Below are positions 38,304-47,406 of a stretch of 64,000 bases of DNA, piece by piece. Each line of letters starts with the position of its first letter. Position 1 is the stretch's first letter. Made by a program: the position numbers and the translations under genes. This stretch comes from Rhodoferax sp. (lineage in GTDB: Bacteria > Pseudomonadota > Gammaproteobacteria > Burkholderiales > Burkholderiaceae_C). The stretch lies in contig NZ_JANXUQ010000273.1 in the NCBI RefSeq assembly GCF_025356155.1, positions 1 through 64,000 on the forward strand. Direction: 5' to 3'. The notes beneath the pieces are model-generated. The model was not told the origin of the DNA, ran no database searches, and worked only from the letters and a program-made list of their open reading frames with translations.

Positions 38304-39920
38304 TTAATTGCTGGAGTCGCCCCCGCCGCCATCCGCGCTGCCGCCCGCGCCGTTGCCCGCACCACCCGTGCGGCGGCGACGGCGGCGTTTACGCGGCGCA
38401 CCGGCATCACCTTCACCGGAAGCCTCAGCAAAATCTGACGGGGAGTGAGCAGCCGCCGGGGGAACATCTGCGGCTGGTGCTGCACCGTCACCGGCTGGCG
38501 CATCCGCCCTGGGCACGCGCACGACGCGAGCCGGTCGTTGGCGTTTTTGCTGCTCTTCACGGACCTGGTCCACCAGATCCTGGCGCAGGTTGTCGTCGGC
38601 CATGCTGAACTCTTGCCACCAGTCGGCCAGCACTTCTTCCACCTCGCCAATGTCCGAGCGCAAGCGCATGAAGTCAAACGCGGCGCGAAAGCGCGGCTGG
38701 TCGACCATGCCAAAGGGCGTGCTGCCCACACGCTTCTCAAAGCGGGGCTGCATGACCCAGATCTCGCGCATGTCACCGGCCAGCTTGCCGCCGCCGGATA
38801 CGTCACCAATGCGGGAATGGAAGACCTCATCAATCGCATCCATCAGCGCAGGGTGCGAATGCTGGCGCTGCTCCAGGCGGCGGTTCCAGCCATCGCGCAC
38901 ATCGGCCCACAAGACGCAGGCCAGCAAGAAGCTCGGCGCCACGGGTTTTCCCTCGCCCACGCGGCGGTCAGTGTCCTTCAGCGCAGCATTCACAAAAGGT
39001 TGCTCTGCGCGCTCCACCACCACGTCCAGCAGTGGGTAGATGCCGCGGGCCATGCCAAGCTTCTTCAACTGCTCGATGGATGCCAGTGAATGGCCGGTTT
39101 GCAGCAGCTTCAGCATTTCGTCAAACAAGCGGCTCTGTGGCACATCGGCCAGCAGTTCCTGCGACTTGACCAGCGGTGCAGATGTCTTGGCCTCCAGCGC
39201 AAAGCCCAGCGGGCTCAGCTTGGCAGCAAAGCGCACGGCGCGGATGATGCGCACCGGGTCTTCACGGTAGCGGGTGGCCGGGTCGCCAATCATGCGGATG
39301 ACGCGGTTCTTCACGTCCTTGAAGCCATTGTGGTAGTCCACGACAATCTGCGTTTGCGGGTCGTAGTACATGGCGTTGATCGTGAAGTCGCGGCGCACGG
39401 CATCTTCTTCCTGCGGGCCCCAGACGTTGTCGCGCAGTACGCGGCCGGTGGAGTCCACGGCGTGCTTCATGCCGGCCAGCTCGTTGCGGCTGGTTTTCTC
39501 ATTGCCGGCCACCTGTTCGGCAGCGGCGTTGTCCAGATAGGCACGGAAGGTGGAGACTTCGATGACCTCATGCTCGCGGCCACGGCCATAAACCACGTGC
39601 ACGATGCGAAAGCGCCGGCCGATGATGAAGGCGCGGCGGAACAGGCCCTTGACCTGCTCCGGCGTGGCGTTGGTGGCAACGTCAAAGTCCTTGGGGCGCA
39701 GGCCGACCAGCAGATCGCGCACCGCGCCACCCACTACATAGGCTTCAAAGCCGGCATCCTGCAGGGTGCGCACCACGTTGAGCGCCCGCTCGTCGACCAG
39801 ATTGGGGTCGATGCCATGGGTTTGCACCGGCACATCAACCCGTTTGCCAAACTTTGCCTTCTTGCTGGCCGCGCCGCTGGAGGTCTTGCCCAGCAATTTA
39901 TCGATAAATTTTTTGATCAT
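38304..39920 (-). CDS. pcnB: poly(A) polymerase / polynucleotide adenylyltransferase
   Basis: 538 aa; YVVGGAVRDLLVGLRPKDFDVATNATPEQVKGLFRRAFIIGRRFRIVHV, basic low-complexity C-terminus; next to folK. Confidence 0.95.
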   Translation of the reverse strand: MIKKFIDKLLGKTSSGAASKKAKFGKRVDVPVQTHGIDPNLVDERALNVVRTLQDAGFEAYVVGGAVRDLLVGLRPKDFDVATNATPEQVKGLFRRAFIIGRRFRIVHVVYGRGREHEVIEVSTFRAYLDNAAAEQVAGNEKTSRNELAGMKHAVDSTGRVLRDNVWGPQEEDAVRRDFTINAMYYDPQTQIVVDYHNGFKDVKNRVIRMIGDPATRYREDPVRIIRAVRFAAKLSPLGFALEAKTSAPLVKSQELLADVPQSRLFDEMLKLLQTGHSLASIEQLKKLGMARGIYPLLDVVVERAEQPFVNAALKDTDRRVGEGKPVAPSFLLACVLWADVRDGWNRRLEQRQHSHPALMDAIDEVFHSRIGDVSGGGKLAGDMREIWVMQPRFEKRVGSTPFGMVDQPRFRAAFDFMRLRSDIGEVEEVLADWWQEFSMADDNLRQDLVDQVREEQQKRQRPARVVRVPRADAPAGDGAAPAADVPPAAAHSPSDFAEASGEGDAGAPRKRRRRRRTGGAGNGAGGSADGGGGDSSN

Positions 39921-40011
39921 TCTTTTCTCATGCGGAAACAGTTTGCCGCTCTATTCCTAGCAGGCTTTCGCCGCGACTTCTTACACCCTATGGGACAGAA
40001 ACTGTCCCCCA

Positions 40012-40785
40012 CTAGCTAAACAGGTCAAGTATGCGCCATCCGCGCGCCACAGCCAACGCCCGCAGACGCTCGTCCGGGTTGGTGGCAACCGGCACCGTGG
40101 CTTTTTCCAGCAGCGGCAGGTCGTTCATGGAGTCTGAGTAGAACGTGGTGTGCACAGTATCCCAGCCCAACCCCCGTTCTTTCAGCCAGGCTTCGACCCG
40201 CACCACCTTGCCCTCGCGGAAGGACGGCACGCCGCGAATGGCGCCGGTATACCAGCCGGTGCCGTCGGCCGAGTGCTCGCGCTCCAGCTCCACGGCGATC
40301 AGCTCGTCGACGCCAAAGGCCTGGGCAATCGGGCGGGTCACAAACTCGTTGGTGGCGGTGACGATGGCCACGGTATCGCCCGCTGCCTGGTGCTGGCTCA
40401 CCAGCTCCAGCGCCTGAGCATTTATGGCTTTCTGGACGGTAGCCCTCATGAAGTCAGCATGTGCCGCTATTGAATTAGTAGCACCCTGACGGCGAATGGC
40501 CTCCGTGGCAAATCGCACGTAGGCATGCACGTCCAGTGTACCGGCCTTGTAGTGGGCATAAAATTCGTCGTTCTGGCGTTTGAATTCCACCGCGTCCACC
40601 CAGCCTTGGGTAATCGTGAACTCGCCCCAGGCGTGGTCCGAATCGATGGGCAAGAGCGTGTGGTCTAGATCAAAAAGCGCGATTTTGACCCCCACGCTCC
40701 CCACCGCGTGCGGTTCGCTGCCCCCCGAGGGGGCCCTCGCGCCTAAGGGCGGCCTGTCGGCTCTCGAATTCGTCATCTCTGGCAT
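40012..40785 (-). CDS. HAD-IB family phosphatase (SerB-like); N-terminal ~30 aa likely derives from a repeat; alternative GTG start ~40695
   Basis: KIALFDLDHTLLPIDSDHAWGEF, TATNEFVTRPIAQAFGVDELIAVELE, FYSDSMNDLPLLEKATVPVATNPDERLRALA; TAATG overlap with hda stop. Confidence 0.88.
   Translation of the reverse strand: MPEMTNSRADRPPLGARAPSGGSEPHAVGSVGVKIALFDLDHTLLPIDSDHAWGEFTITQGWVDAVEFKRQNDEFYAHYKAGTLDVHAYVRFATEAIRRQGATNSIAAHADFMRATVQKAINAQALELVSQHQAAGDTVAIVTATNEFVTRPIAQAFGVDELIAVELEREHSADGTGWYTGAIRGVPSFREGKVVRVEAWLKERGLGWDTVHTTFYSDSMNDLPLLEKATVPVATNPDERLRALAVARGWRILDLFS
40434..40485 (-). repeat. repeat A, copy 8 (inside HAD phosphatase CDS)
   Basis: rc: ggtgctactaattcaatagcggcacatgctgacttcatgagggctaccgtcc. 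Confidence 0.65.
40689..40764 (+). repeat. repeat B, copy 2 (overlaps 5' end of the HAD ORF)
   Basis: cccccacgctccccaccgcgtgcggttcgctgccccccgagggggccctcgcgcctaagggcggcc. Confidence 0.75.
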
Positions 40786-41471
40786 TAGTTGTTGTCCATC
40801 ATGGATTTGATCAGCGGTATCGTGATGGCGCGCTGGGTTTGCAGGGCGTAGCCGTCAAGCAGTATTAGCAGTTCCATCAGGCTGCCCAGGTCGCGACTGA
40901 AGCGGGTCAGCATGTAGTCCATGACCTCGTCGCTCAGGAACACGCCGCGCGCGTCGGCCGCCTGGCGCAGCACGGCGCGGCGCTCGGGCTCGCTTAAGGC
41001 TTGCAGGCTAAACACATGGCCCCAGCCCAGGCGGGTGCGCAGGTCATCGCGCAGCTTCAATTCCACCGGGGCAAACTCTCCGGCCGCCAGTACCGGGCGC
41101 TGGTGGGTCTGGGCGTTCACAAACCAGTTGAAGGCGGCGTGCTGCTGGGCGGCGGTGTACAGATGCACATCGTCGAGCACGACAGCCGCCCAGGATTCGC
41201 TGAATTCCGGCGCCTCCAGCGCCGAAGTGTCCAGCCAACCCACCCGGGCGCCCTGCTCGCGCAAGGCCTCGCGCGCTGCCTTCAGCAAGTGGCTCTTGCC
41301 GCTACCAGCGGGACCCCACAAGTAGGTCGGCACCGGCGAACGGTTGCCGGCGTTCGCCTTGGCACCCACCCACAGCTCCAGATGCCGCAGGGCTGCCAGG
41401 TTGGGCCCGGCGCAAAAATTGGTCAGGGTGGGGCCTGTAGACAGACCGATATCCAATGCCAATTGCTTCAT
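40785..41471 (-). CDS. hda: DnaA regulatory inactivator Hda
   Basis: 228 aa; MKQLALDIGLSTGPTLTNFCAGPNLAALRHLE, YLWGPAGSGKSHLLKA, RLGWGHVFSLQALSEPERRAVLRQAADARG. Confidence 0.93.
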   Translation of the reverse strand: MKQLALDIGLSTGPTLTNFCAGPNLAALRHLELWVGAKANAGNRSPVPTYLWGPAGSGKSHLLKAAREALREQGARVGWLDTSALEAPEFSESWAAVVLDDVHLYTAAQQHAAFNWFVNAQTHQRPVLAAGEFAPVELKLRDDLRTRLGWGHVFSLQALSEPERRAVLRQAADARGVFLSDEVMDYMLTRFSRDLGSLMELLILLDGYALQTQRAITIPLIKSMMDNN

Positions 41472-41480
41472 GGGTACCGA

Positions 41481-42563
41481 TCAGCCCTGATACAGCCGGC
41501 TGGACAGGTAACCACTGCGGATGCGGCGCACCGCCACCAGCAAAACCGCGCTCACCGGAAGCGCAATCAATACCCCTACAAAACCAAACAACTGGCCAAA
41601 GGCCAACAGTGCGAAGATGACGGCCAGGGGGTGCAGGCCTATGCGCTCTCCCACCAGTCGTGGCGTCAGGAAAAAGCCTTCCACAATCTGGCCGGAGCCA
41701 AATACAACCGCGACCATGGCCACGGTATAGCCCAAACCAGATTCCGCAGAAAACTCCAGCAAGCCCGCCAGGGTAGCCAGCACCAGACCGATGCCAAAAC
41801 CCAAATAGGGTACAAACACGGCCATTCCGGTGAATATGCCGATGGGCAGGGCTAAATCCAGTCCGAACAGACCCAGACCGACGCTGTAAAAAACCGCCAG
41901 TATCAACATCACCAGTAATTGGCCTCTCAGGTACTGGCCCAACACCGAGTCTGCCTCGTTCAAAAACGTGTCCACGGATGCCCGCATGCGCGGCGGGATC
42001 AGCTTGCGCAACTGGTCTACAAAACGGTTCCAGTCCATCAATAAATAGAACAGCGCCACCGGAATCAGGATCGCGTTGCCAACAATGGAAAACGCCACGC
42101 TGCTGCCCAGCTTCAACGATTTCAGCACTGACCCCATCACATCTTCCACATTGCCGCTGAGGTGGGACACCACAAAGGTTTTGACGCTGGTCATGTCCAG
42201 CGAAATACGGATGCCCCACTGCGCCAGCCAGGGTTTGAGCGACGTGTTCAGACCGTCGAGCATTTGCGGCAACTGCTCGCGCAGCAGCGGCAGCTCTTTG
42301 GCCACAATGGGCACCATCAGCAGCAACATGGCCGATACCACAACCATGAAAAGCAGCTCCACCACCACCACGGCCAGCAACCGGGGCACGCGGCCCCGCC
42401 CCAGATTGTCCAGCCAGTCCACCATGGGTGTCAGCGCGTAGGCCAACACGGCCGCAACCACAAACGGCGTCAGCACCGGCGCCAGCAGCCATAGCGCGCA
42501 GACCAGTAGCGCCGCGATCAGGCTCCAGGCGACAAAAGTTTTTTGGGGAGGGGTGAATTGCAT
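41481..42563 (-). CDS. AI-2E family transporter (PerM-like)
   Basis: MQFTPPQKTFVAWSLIAALLV...VPYLGFGIGLVLATLAGLLEF...LTPRLVGERIGLHPLAVIFALLAFGQLFGFVGVLIALP. Confidence 0.92.
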   Translation of the reverse strand: MQFTPPQKTFVAWSLIAALLVCALWLLAPVLTPFVVAAVLAYALTPMVDWLDNLGRGRVPRLLAVVVVELLFMVVVSAMLLLMVPIVAKELPLLREQLPQMLDGLNTSLKPWLAQWGIRISLDMTSVKTFVVSHLSGNVEDVMGSVLKSLKLGSSVAFSIVGNAILIPVALFYLLMDWNRFVDQLRKLIPPRMRASVDTFLNEADSVLGQYLRGQLLVMLILAVFYSVGLGLFGLDLALPIGIFTGMAVFVPYLGFGIGLVLATLAGLLEFSAESGLGYTVAMVAVVFGSGQIVEGFFLTPRLVGERIGLHPLAVIFALLAFGQLFGFVGVLIALPVSAVLLVAVRRIRSGYLSSRLYQG

Positions 42564-42643
42564 ACAGAAACGGGAGGGTGAACCCTTAAAATCTAGGCAA
42601 ATTCTATCGGGCTCGCCAAAGCGATCACGGCCCACCCTTTCAA

Positions 42644-43717
42644 ATGACCGATTCAAGCACCCCTACTCCCCTGTCCTACAAAGCTTCCGGCGTTGATATT
42701 GACGCCGGAGACGCCCTGGTCGAACGCATCAAACCCCTGGCCAAGAGAACCATGCGCGAGGGCGTGCTGGCCGGTATTGGCGGTTTTGGCGCGCTGTTTG
42801 AGGTACCTAAGCGCTACAAGGAGCCCGTGCTGGTCAGCGGCACCGACGGCGTGGGCACCAAGCTCAAGCTGGCATTTGAGTGGAACATGCACGACACCGT
42901 GGGCATCGACCTGGTGGCCATGAGTGTCAACGACGTGCTGGTGCAGGGCGCCGAGCCGCTGTTTTTCCTGGACTACTTTGCCTGCGGCAAGTTGGATGTG
43001 GATACCGCCGCTGCCGTCATCGGGGGCATTGCCAAGGGTTGCGAGCTGTCGGGCTGCGCGCTGATTGGTGGCGAAACCGCGGAAATGCCCGGCATGTACC
43101 CGGCGGGCGAATACGATCTGGCCGGCTTTGCCGTCGGTGCTGTCGAAAAATCCAAGATCCTGACCGGCAAAGATGTGAAGCCCGGCGACGTGGTGCTGGG
43201 TCTGGCCAGCCACGGCGTGCACTCCAATGGTTTCAGCCTGGTGCGCAAGTGCATCGAGCGCGCGGGCGCAAACGCCCCGGCCACGCTGGACGGAAAACCC
43301 TTCAAACAGGCTCTGATGGAGCCCACCCGCCTGTACGTGAAGAACGTGCTGGCCGCGCTGGCGGCTCACCCCCATTCGGACGGTGCCACCTCACCCGGCG
43401 GCATCAAAGCTTTAGCCCACATCACCGGCGGCGGTTTGCTGGAAAACATTCCCCGCGTGTTGCCCGAAGGCACGGCTGCCCACCTCAAAAAGGGTAGCTG
43501 GCCGCAGACCGAGCTGTTTGCCTGGCTGCAAAAGACGGCCGGTATCGACGACATCGAAATGAACCGCACCTTCAACAACGGCATTGGCATGGTCGTGGTC
43601 ATTGACGCCGCCAGCGCCGAGGCCTGTGCTCAGACTTTGCGTGCTGCGGGTGAGACGGTTTACACCATCGGCGTGATTGCCGAACGCGGCGATTCCGCAT
43701 CCGTGGTCGTCACCTAA
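42644..43717 (+). CDS. purM: phosphoribosylformylglycinamidine cyclo-ligase
   Basis: 357 aa; [79 protein letters not shown]. Confidence 0.98.
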   Translation: MTDSSTPTPLSYKASGVDIDAGDALVERIKPLAKRTMREGVLAGIGGFGALFEVPKRYKEPVLVSGTDGVGTKLKLAFEWNMHDTVGIDLVAMSVNDVLVQGAEPLFFLDYFACGKLDVDTAAAVIGGIAKGCELSGCALIGGETAEMPGMYPAGEYDLAGFAVGAVEKSKILTGKDVKPGDVVLGLASHGVHSNGFSLVRKCIERAGANAPATLDGKPFKQALMEPTRLYVKNVLAALAAHPHSDGATSPGGIKALAHITGGGLLENIPRVLPEGTAAHLKKGSWPQTELFAWLQKTAGIDDIEMNRTFNNGIGMVVVIDAASAEACAQTLRAAGETVYTIGVIAERGDSASVVVT

Positions 43718-43759
43718 AAAGGGCTACCTGCGCGCCAGGGCAACTGTTGCGAGCAAACC

Positions 43760-43812
43760 CTTGCTAGGATATTTATAGCTGAACAAGCCCGTATTTGCTG
43801 GACTCTTAGCGA
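43760..43812 (+). repeat. repeat A, copy 9 (intergenic, degenerate)
   Basis: cttgctaggatatttatagctgaacaagcccgtatttgctggactcttagcgat. Confidence 0.4.
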
Positions 43813-43858
43813 TTCTTGATCCAAAATCTGACCATCAAATGGTGGTGAAACGGGTGTT

Positions 43859-44743
43859 ATGCCGGTAATCGCAGTGATCAATCGCAAGGGTGGCAGTGGC
43901 AAAAGTACCATGTCCACCCACTTGGCCGCCTGGCTGGCACGCCAGGGCGCAGCCGTGATGCTGGGCGATGTAGACCGCCAACAATCCACCCGTACCTGGC
44001 TTAAACGGCGCAGCCCCGAACTGCCTGCCATCGCCCCCTGGACCATTGACCAAAAGAATGTTTTGAAAGTGCCGGTGGGTGTGACCCATGTGGTGCTGGA
44101 CACACCGGGTGGCCTGCATGGCTTCGAGTTGGCCAAGGTGGTGATGGCGGCACATGCCATCCTCATACCCGTATGTAACTCGGTATTTGACCGCGAATCA
44201 GCCGCCGCCTGCATCGCCGAGTTGATGGCCCTACCCCGCTTGGCCAGCGGCCGCTGCCAACTGGGCGTGGTGGGCATGCGCATCGATGCCCGCACCCGTG
44301 CGGCCGAAACCCTGCGCGATTGGGCGCAAAGCCTCAACCTACCCTTCTTGGGTGTTGTGCGCGAAACCCAGATCTATGTGCGCAGCCTGGACAGCGGCCA
44401 AACCATTTTTGATATGCGCAGCACAAACGTGCAGTCCGATCTGGACCAGTGGGAGCCTATCCTGCAATGGCTGCGACCGGTAACGCAGTTGCCGCCGACC
44501 GCAAATATCAACGTGTCGGCCAGTGTAGAAGCACAAGCGACCACCTGGGACGCTATCCATGCGCCCGCATCCCCGTCACTGCCCGTTGCACACTTACGGT
44601 CGGCGGGCGCGATCAGTGACCGCGTCCATTCACCCCGGGCGCCCAGCCTGATGCCGGCGCAAGAATCTTTGGTGCACGGTAGCCGCCTGTCTGTGTTTTC
44701 CTCGGCACCACAGCAACACGCCCGCCCTGATGTCCTAAACTGA
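43859..44743 (+). CDS. ParA family ATPase (orphan)
   Basis: 294 aa; MPVIAVINRKGGSGKSTMSTHLAAWLARQGAAVMLGDVDRQQSTRTW; no parB next to it. Confidence 0.88.
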   Translation: MPVIAVINRKGGSGKSTMSTHLAAWLARQGAAVMLGDVDRQQSTRTWLKRRSPELPAIAPWTIDQKNVLKVPVGVTHVVLDTPGGLHGFELAKVVMAAHAILIPVCNSVFDRESAAACIAELMALPRLASGRCQLGVVGMRIDARTRAAETLRDWAQSLNLPFLGVVRETQIYVRSLDSGQTIFDMRSTNVQSDLDQWEPILQWLRPVTQLPPTANINVSASVEAQATTWDAIHAPASPSLPVAHLRSAGAISDRVHSPRAPSLMPAQESLVHGSRLSVFSSAPQQHARPDVLN

Positions 44744-44794
44744 TTGATTCTGGTCCAGAATGGAATGGCTGGTAGTCGGTGAAGAAGCAAAAAT

Positions 44795-44828
44795 AAGGGC
44801 TTCAACCACTGATTCCAAGGAAGCCCTT
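44795..44828 (+). promoter_or_regulatory. putative RBS-occluding hairpin in the 5' UTR of the cysteine hydrolase gene
   Basis: AAGGGCTTC-16 nt-GAAGCCCTT; SD AAGGAAG (44817-44823) is partly inside the 3' arm; ATG at 44831; no T-tract. Confidence 0.5.
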
Positions 44829-44830
44829 CC

Positions 44831-45394
44831 ATGAACACCTGTCTGATTGTGATCGACGTCCAAGAGTCTTTCCGCCACCGCCCCTATTCCACCGAACGCG
44901 ACATGCCCGCCTACTTGGCCGCGCAAAACGCGCTGATTGCAGGGTGTGTGGCGCAAGGCGTGCCCATCGTTCGGGTTTTGCATGTGGCCGAGCCGTCTGA
45001 AGAGAATCACGCCTTCACGCTGGAATCTGGTTATGTGGTGCCACTCAAGGGATTGGTGGATTTCACACCCGCAGCCGCCTTCCACAAGGGCCGCCACAGC
45101 GCTTTGGTGGGGACGGGACTGGGCGTATGGCTGACCTCCCATGGCATGCAGCGGATCATCGTCAGCGGCATCCGCACCGAGCAATGCTGCGAAACCACCA
45201 CCCGCCATGCATCCGATCTGGGTTGGGCGGTGGACTACTGTGTGGACGCTACCCTCACCTTTGACATGGAGCAACCGGACGGCACACCATTGAGCGCAGC
45301 CGACATCAAGGCGCGCACGGCCACCGTGCTGAAAGATCGTTTTGCTACGCTGTGCACCGTGGAGCAAGCGCTGCAACGCGCGAAAGCTTCCTGA
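44831..45394 (+). CDS. isochorismatase-family cysteine hydrolase
   Basis: 187 aa; MNTCLIVIDVQESFRHRPY, FHKGRHSALVGTGLGVWLTSHGMQRIIVSGIRTEQCCETTTRHASDLGWAVDYCVDAT. Confidence 0.92.
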   Translation: MNTCLIVIDVQESFRHRPYSTERDMPAYLAAQNALIAGCVAQGVPIVRVLHVAEPSEENHAFTLESGYVVPLKGLVDFTPAAAFHKGRHSALVGTGLGVWLTSHGMQRIIVSGIRTEQCCETTTRHASDLGWAVDYCVDATLTFDMEQPDGTPLSAADIKARTATVLKDRFATLCTVEQALQRAKAS

Positions 45395-45424
45395 TCGACC
45401 CTGCAACCGAGCCCGGCGCTGCAC

Positions 45425-46411
45425 ATGATCGACGTCTACTTTGTCCTGCTGCCCGATAGCCTGATTCTGGACTGGGCGGGCCCGGCCGAAGCCTTGCGCA
45501 TGGCCAACGGGGCACTGGTCGCGAATGGTCAGGGCGCACGGTTTGCATTGCATTTTGTAAGCCCGCTATCCGGTATGCAAACCTCGGTGGGCGTAGCGCT
45601 CACCGGGCTGAAGGCATTGCCGAATATGCGCGCGACCGGCGCCGCACTCGCCACGCGCTGGGTGGTTCTGGTGGGCCAACCGGGCAACGTATTGGACGTC
45701 GATTCGGACGCATCGCGCGCAGTGCTGCATTGGCTGCGCGGTTTGCGCCTGGCCACCGGGCAGTTGGAACTGGTGACGGTCTGCGCGGGCTCTGTGCTGG
45801 CCGCACACGCGGGCCTGCTGGCCGGGCGGCGGGCCACGACCCACCACCACCATCTGGACGAGTTGCGCCGCGTGGAACCACGATGCGACGTCGTCGCCAA
45901 TCGCGTCTTTGTGGACGATGCCCCGGTGTTCAGCAGCGCAGGCGTCACCACCGGCATCGATTTGTTCTTGCACCGCATCAGCGCCGAATGTGGCCCGGCC
46001 CTGGCCGCCCAGGTGGCACAAACCATGGTAGTGGCATTGCGCCGTGGCCCCAACGACCCTGAACTGTCGCCCTTTCTGGCCTACCGTGCGCATATGCACC
46101 CTGCCCTGCACCGCGTGCAGGATGCAGTCAGCCAGGCACCTGAAACCGGTTGGACCGTGCCGGGCATGGCGGAAGTGGCCCACACATCGCCGCGGCATCT
46201 GACACGCTTGTTTTTGGAACATGCGGGCATTGCACCGCTGCAGTACCTGCGCCGCATCCGCCTGGCGGTGGCCCAGACCGCCCTGCAGTCTGGCCGCAAT
46301 GTGACCCAGGCGGCCGAGATGGCCGGCTTCAGTTCGGACACGCAATTGCGCCGGGCATGGCACCAGTTTGCGCAGGTTGGCAAGCCATCCGATCCGCAGC
46401 ACGGGATGTAG
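45425..46411 (+). CDS. GlxA family transcriptional regulator (DJ-1/PfpI + AraC HTH)
   Basis: 328 aa; LVTVCAGSVLAAHAGLLAGRRATTHHHHLDEL, C-terminal AraC HTH AEVAHTSPRHLTRLFLEHAGIAPLQYLRRIRLAVAQTAL. Confidence 0.93.
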   Translation: MIDVYFVLLPDSLILDWAGPAEALRMANGALVANGQGARFALHFVSPLSGMQTSVGVALTGLKALPNMRATGAALATRWVVLVGQPGNVLDVDSDASRAVLHWLRGLRLATGQLELVTVCAGSVLAAHAGLLAGRRATTHHHHLDELRRVEPRCDVVANRVFVDDAPVFSSAGVTTGIDLFLHRISAECGPALAAQVAQTMVVALRRGPNDPELSPFLAYRAHMHPALHRVQDAVSQAPETGWTVPGMAEVAHTSPRHLTRLFLEHAGIAPLQYLRRIRLAVAQTALQSGRNVTQAAEMAGFSSDTQLRRAWHQFAQVGKPSDPQHGM

Positions 46412-46583
46412 GGTAAAGACATTCGCCTCCGCCCATGCTGCGAAAGGAGTTGTCTTTCGCTCACACATGCGATTCGTCACATACCGGCAGAAATTTGTGT
46501 GGCACATGCCTACATTTCACCCGTCGGACCGCTGTGGCCGACCAGCGTAACAACCTTTGGGCGCCAAGCCTGAACCACACCAT

Positions 46584-47372
46584 ATGACAAACACCATGCA
46601 CTCCCCCTCTCGCAGAAAATTTTCTTCGGTCCTTTCGGCACTGGCTTTGCTTGCTGTACTGAGCCCAGCGGTCTCTCACGCCGAGGGTTGGGAGTTTGGC
46701 TCCAAGACCGTGGCCGGTTCCGGCCATGCCAGCAGCGTCAAGCGCGAACTGGCTGCTTTCCACGAGATCGCCGTCAGCCTGGCGGGCAAGGTCGAACTGG
46801 TTCAGGGAAACAACGAGGGAATTGCGATCGAGGCCGACGACAACCTGTTGCCACTGATAGAAACCGTCGTCAAAAATGGCGAGCTGATCATTCGCCCCGT
46901 TAAAGGCATCAACCTGTCGGGCAACCCATCCATCAAGATCACGGTGTACGCGCGCAATATCGACAACTTGTCGCTGTCCGGCTCTGCCAACCTGACAGCG
47001 GCGCGCCTGGTATCGCCCAAACTGGCGGGCAGTATCGCTGGCTCAGGCCGCATCACGATCAAGGATTTGCAAAGCGATGCGCTGTCGATCTCTATCGCCG
47101 GGAGTGGTCGCTTTGAGGCCCAAGGCACCGCCAAAGCCATGGATGTAAATATTGCAGGTTCGGGCGATGTCAATGTTTCAAAGCTATCGGCCCAAGACGT
47201 CAAGGTCAGCATTGCAGGTTCGGGAGACGCGGCGCTGTGGGTGCGCAAGAGCCTGACCGTCAGCATCGCAGGATCGGGTGATGTGCGCTACTACGGCGAA
47301 GGCACGTTGCGTGATTCGTCCATCATGGGTTCCGGTCACGTCAAGCAAATAGGATCGGCGCCACCGGTCTAA
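46584..47372 (+). CDS. head GIN domain-containing (DUF2807) secreted protein
   Basis: Signal peptide; repeated SIAGSGD/SGSANL beta-helix units (SIAGSGRITIKDL, IAGSGDVNVSKL, SIAGSGDAALWV, SIAGSGDVRYYG). Confidence 0.88.
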   Translation: MTNTMHSPSRRKFSSVLSALALLAVLSPAVSHAEGWEFGSKTVAGSGHASSVKRELAAFHEIAVSLAGKVELVQGNNEGIAIEADDNLLPLIETVVKNGELIIRPVKGINLSGNPSIKITVYARNIDNLSLSGSANLTAARLVSPKLAGSIAGSGRITIKDLQSDALSISIAGSGRFEAQGTAKAMDVNIAGSGDVNVSKLSAQDVKVSIAGSGDAALWVRKSLTVSIAGSGDVRYYGEGTLRDSSIMGSGHVKQIGSAPPV

Positions 47373-47406
47373 ACCAGGGCAACGGAAGCGCCCAGGCTAC
47401 AGGCGA

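Noticed and set aside
46584-47372. tandem DNA repeats with mobile origin in the head GIN gene
   Set aside because: The repeated IAGSGD units are the normal beta-helix repeats of the DUF2807 fold.
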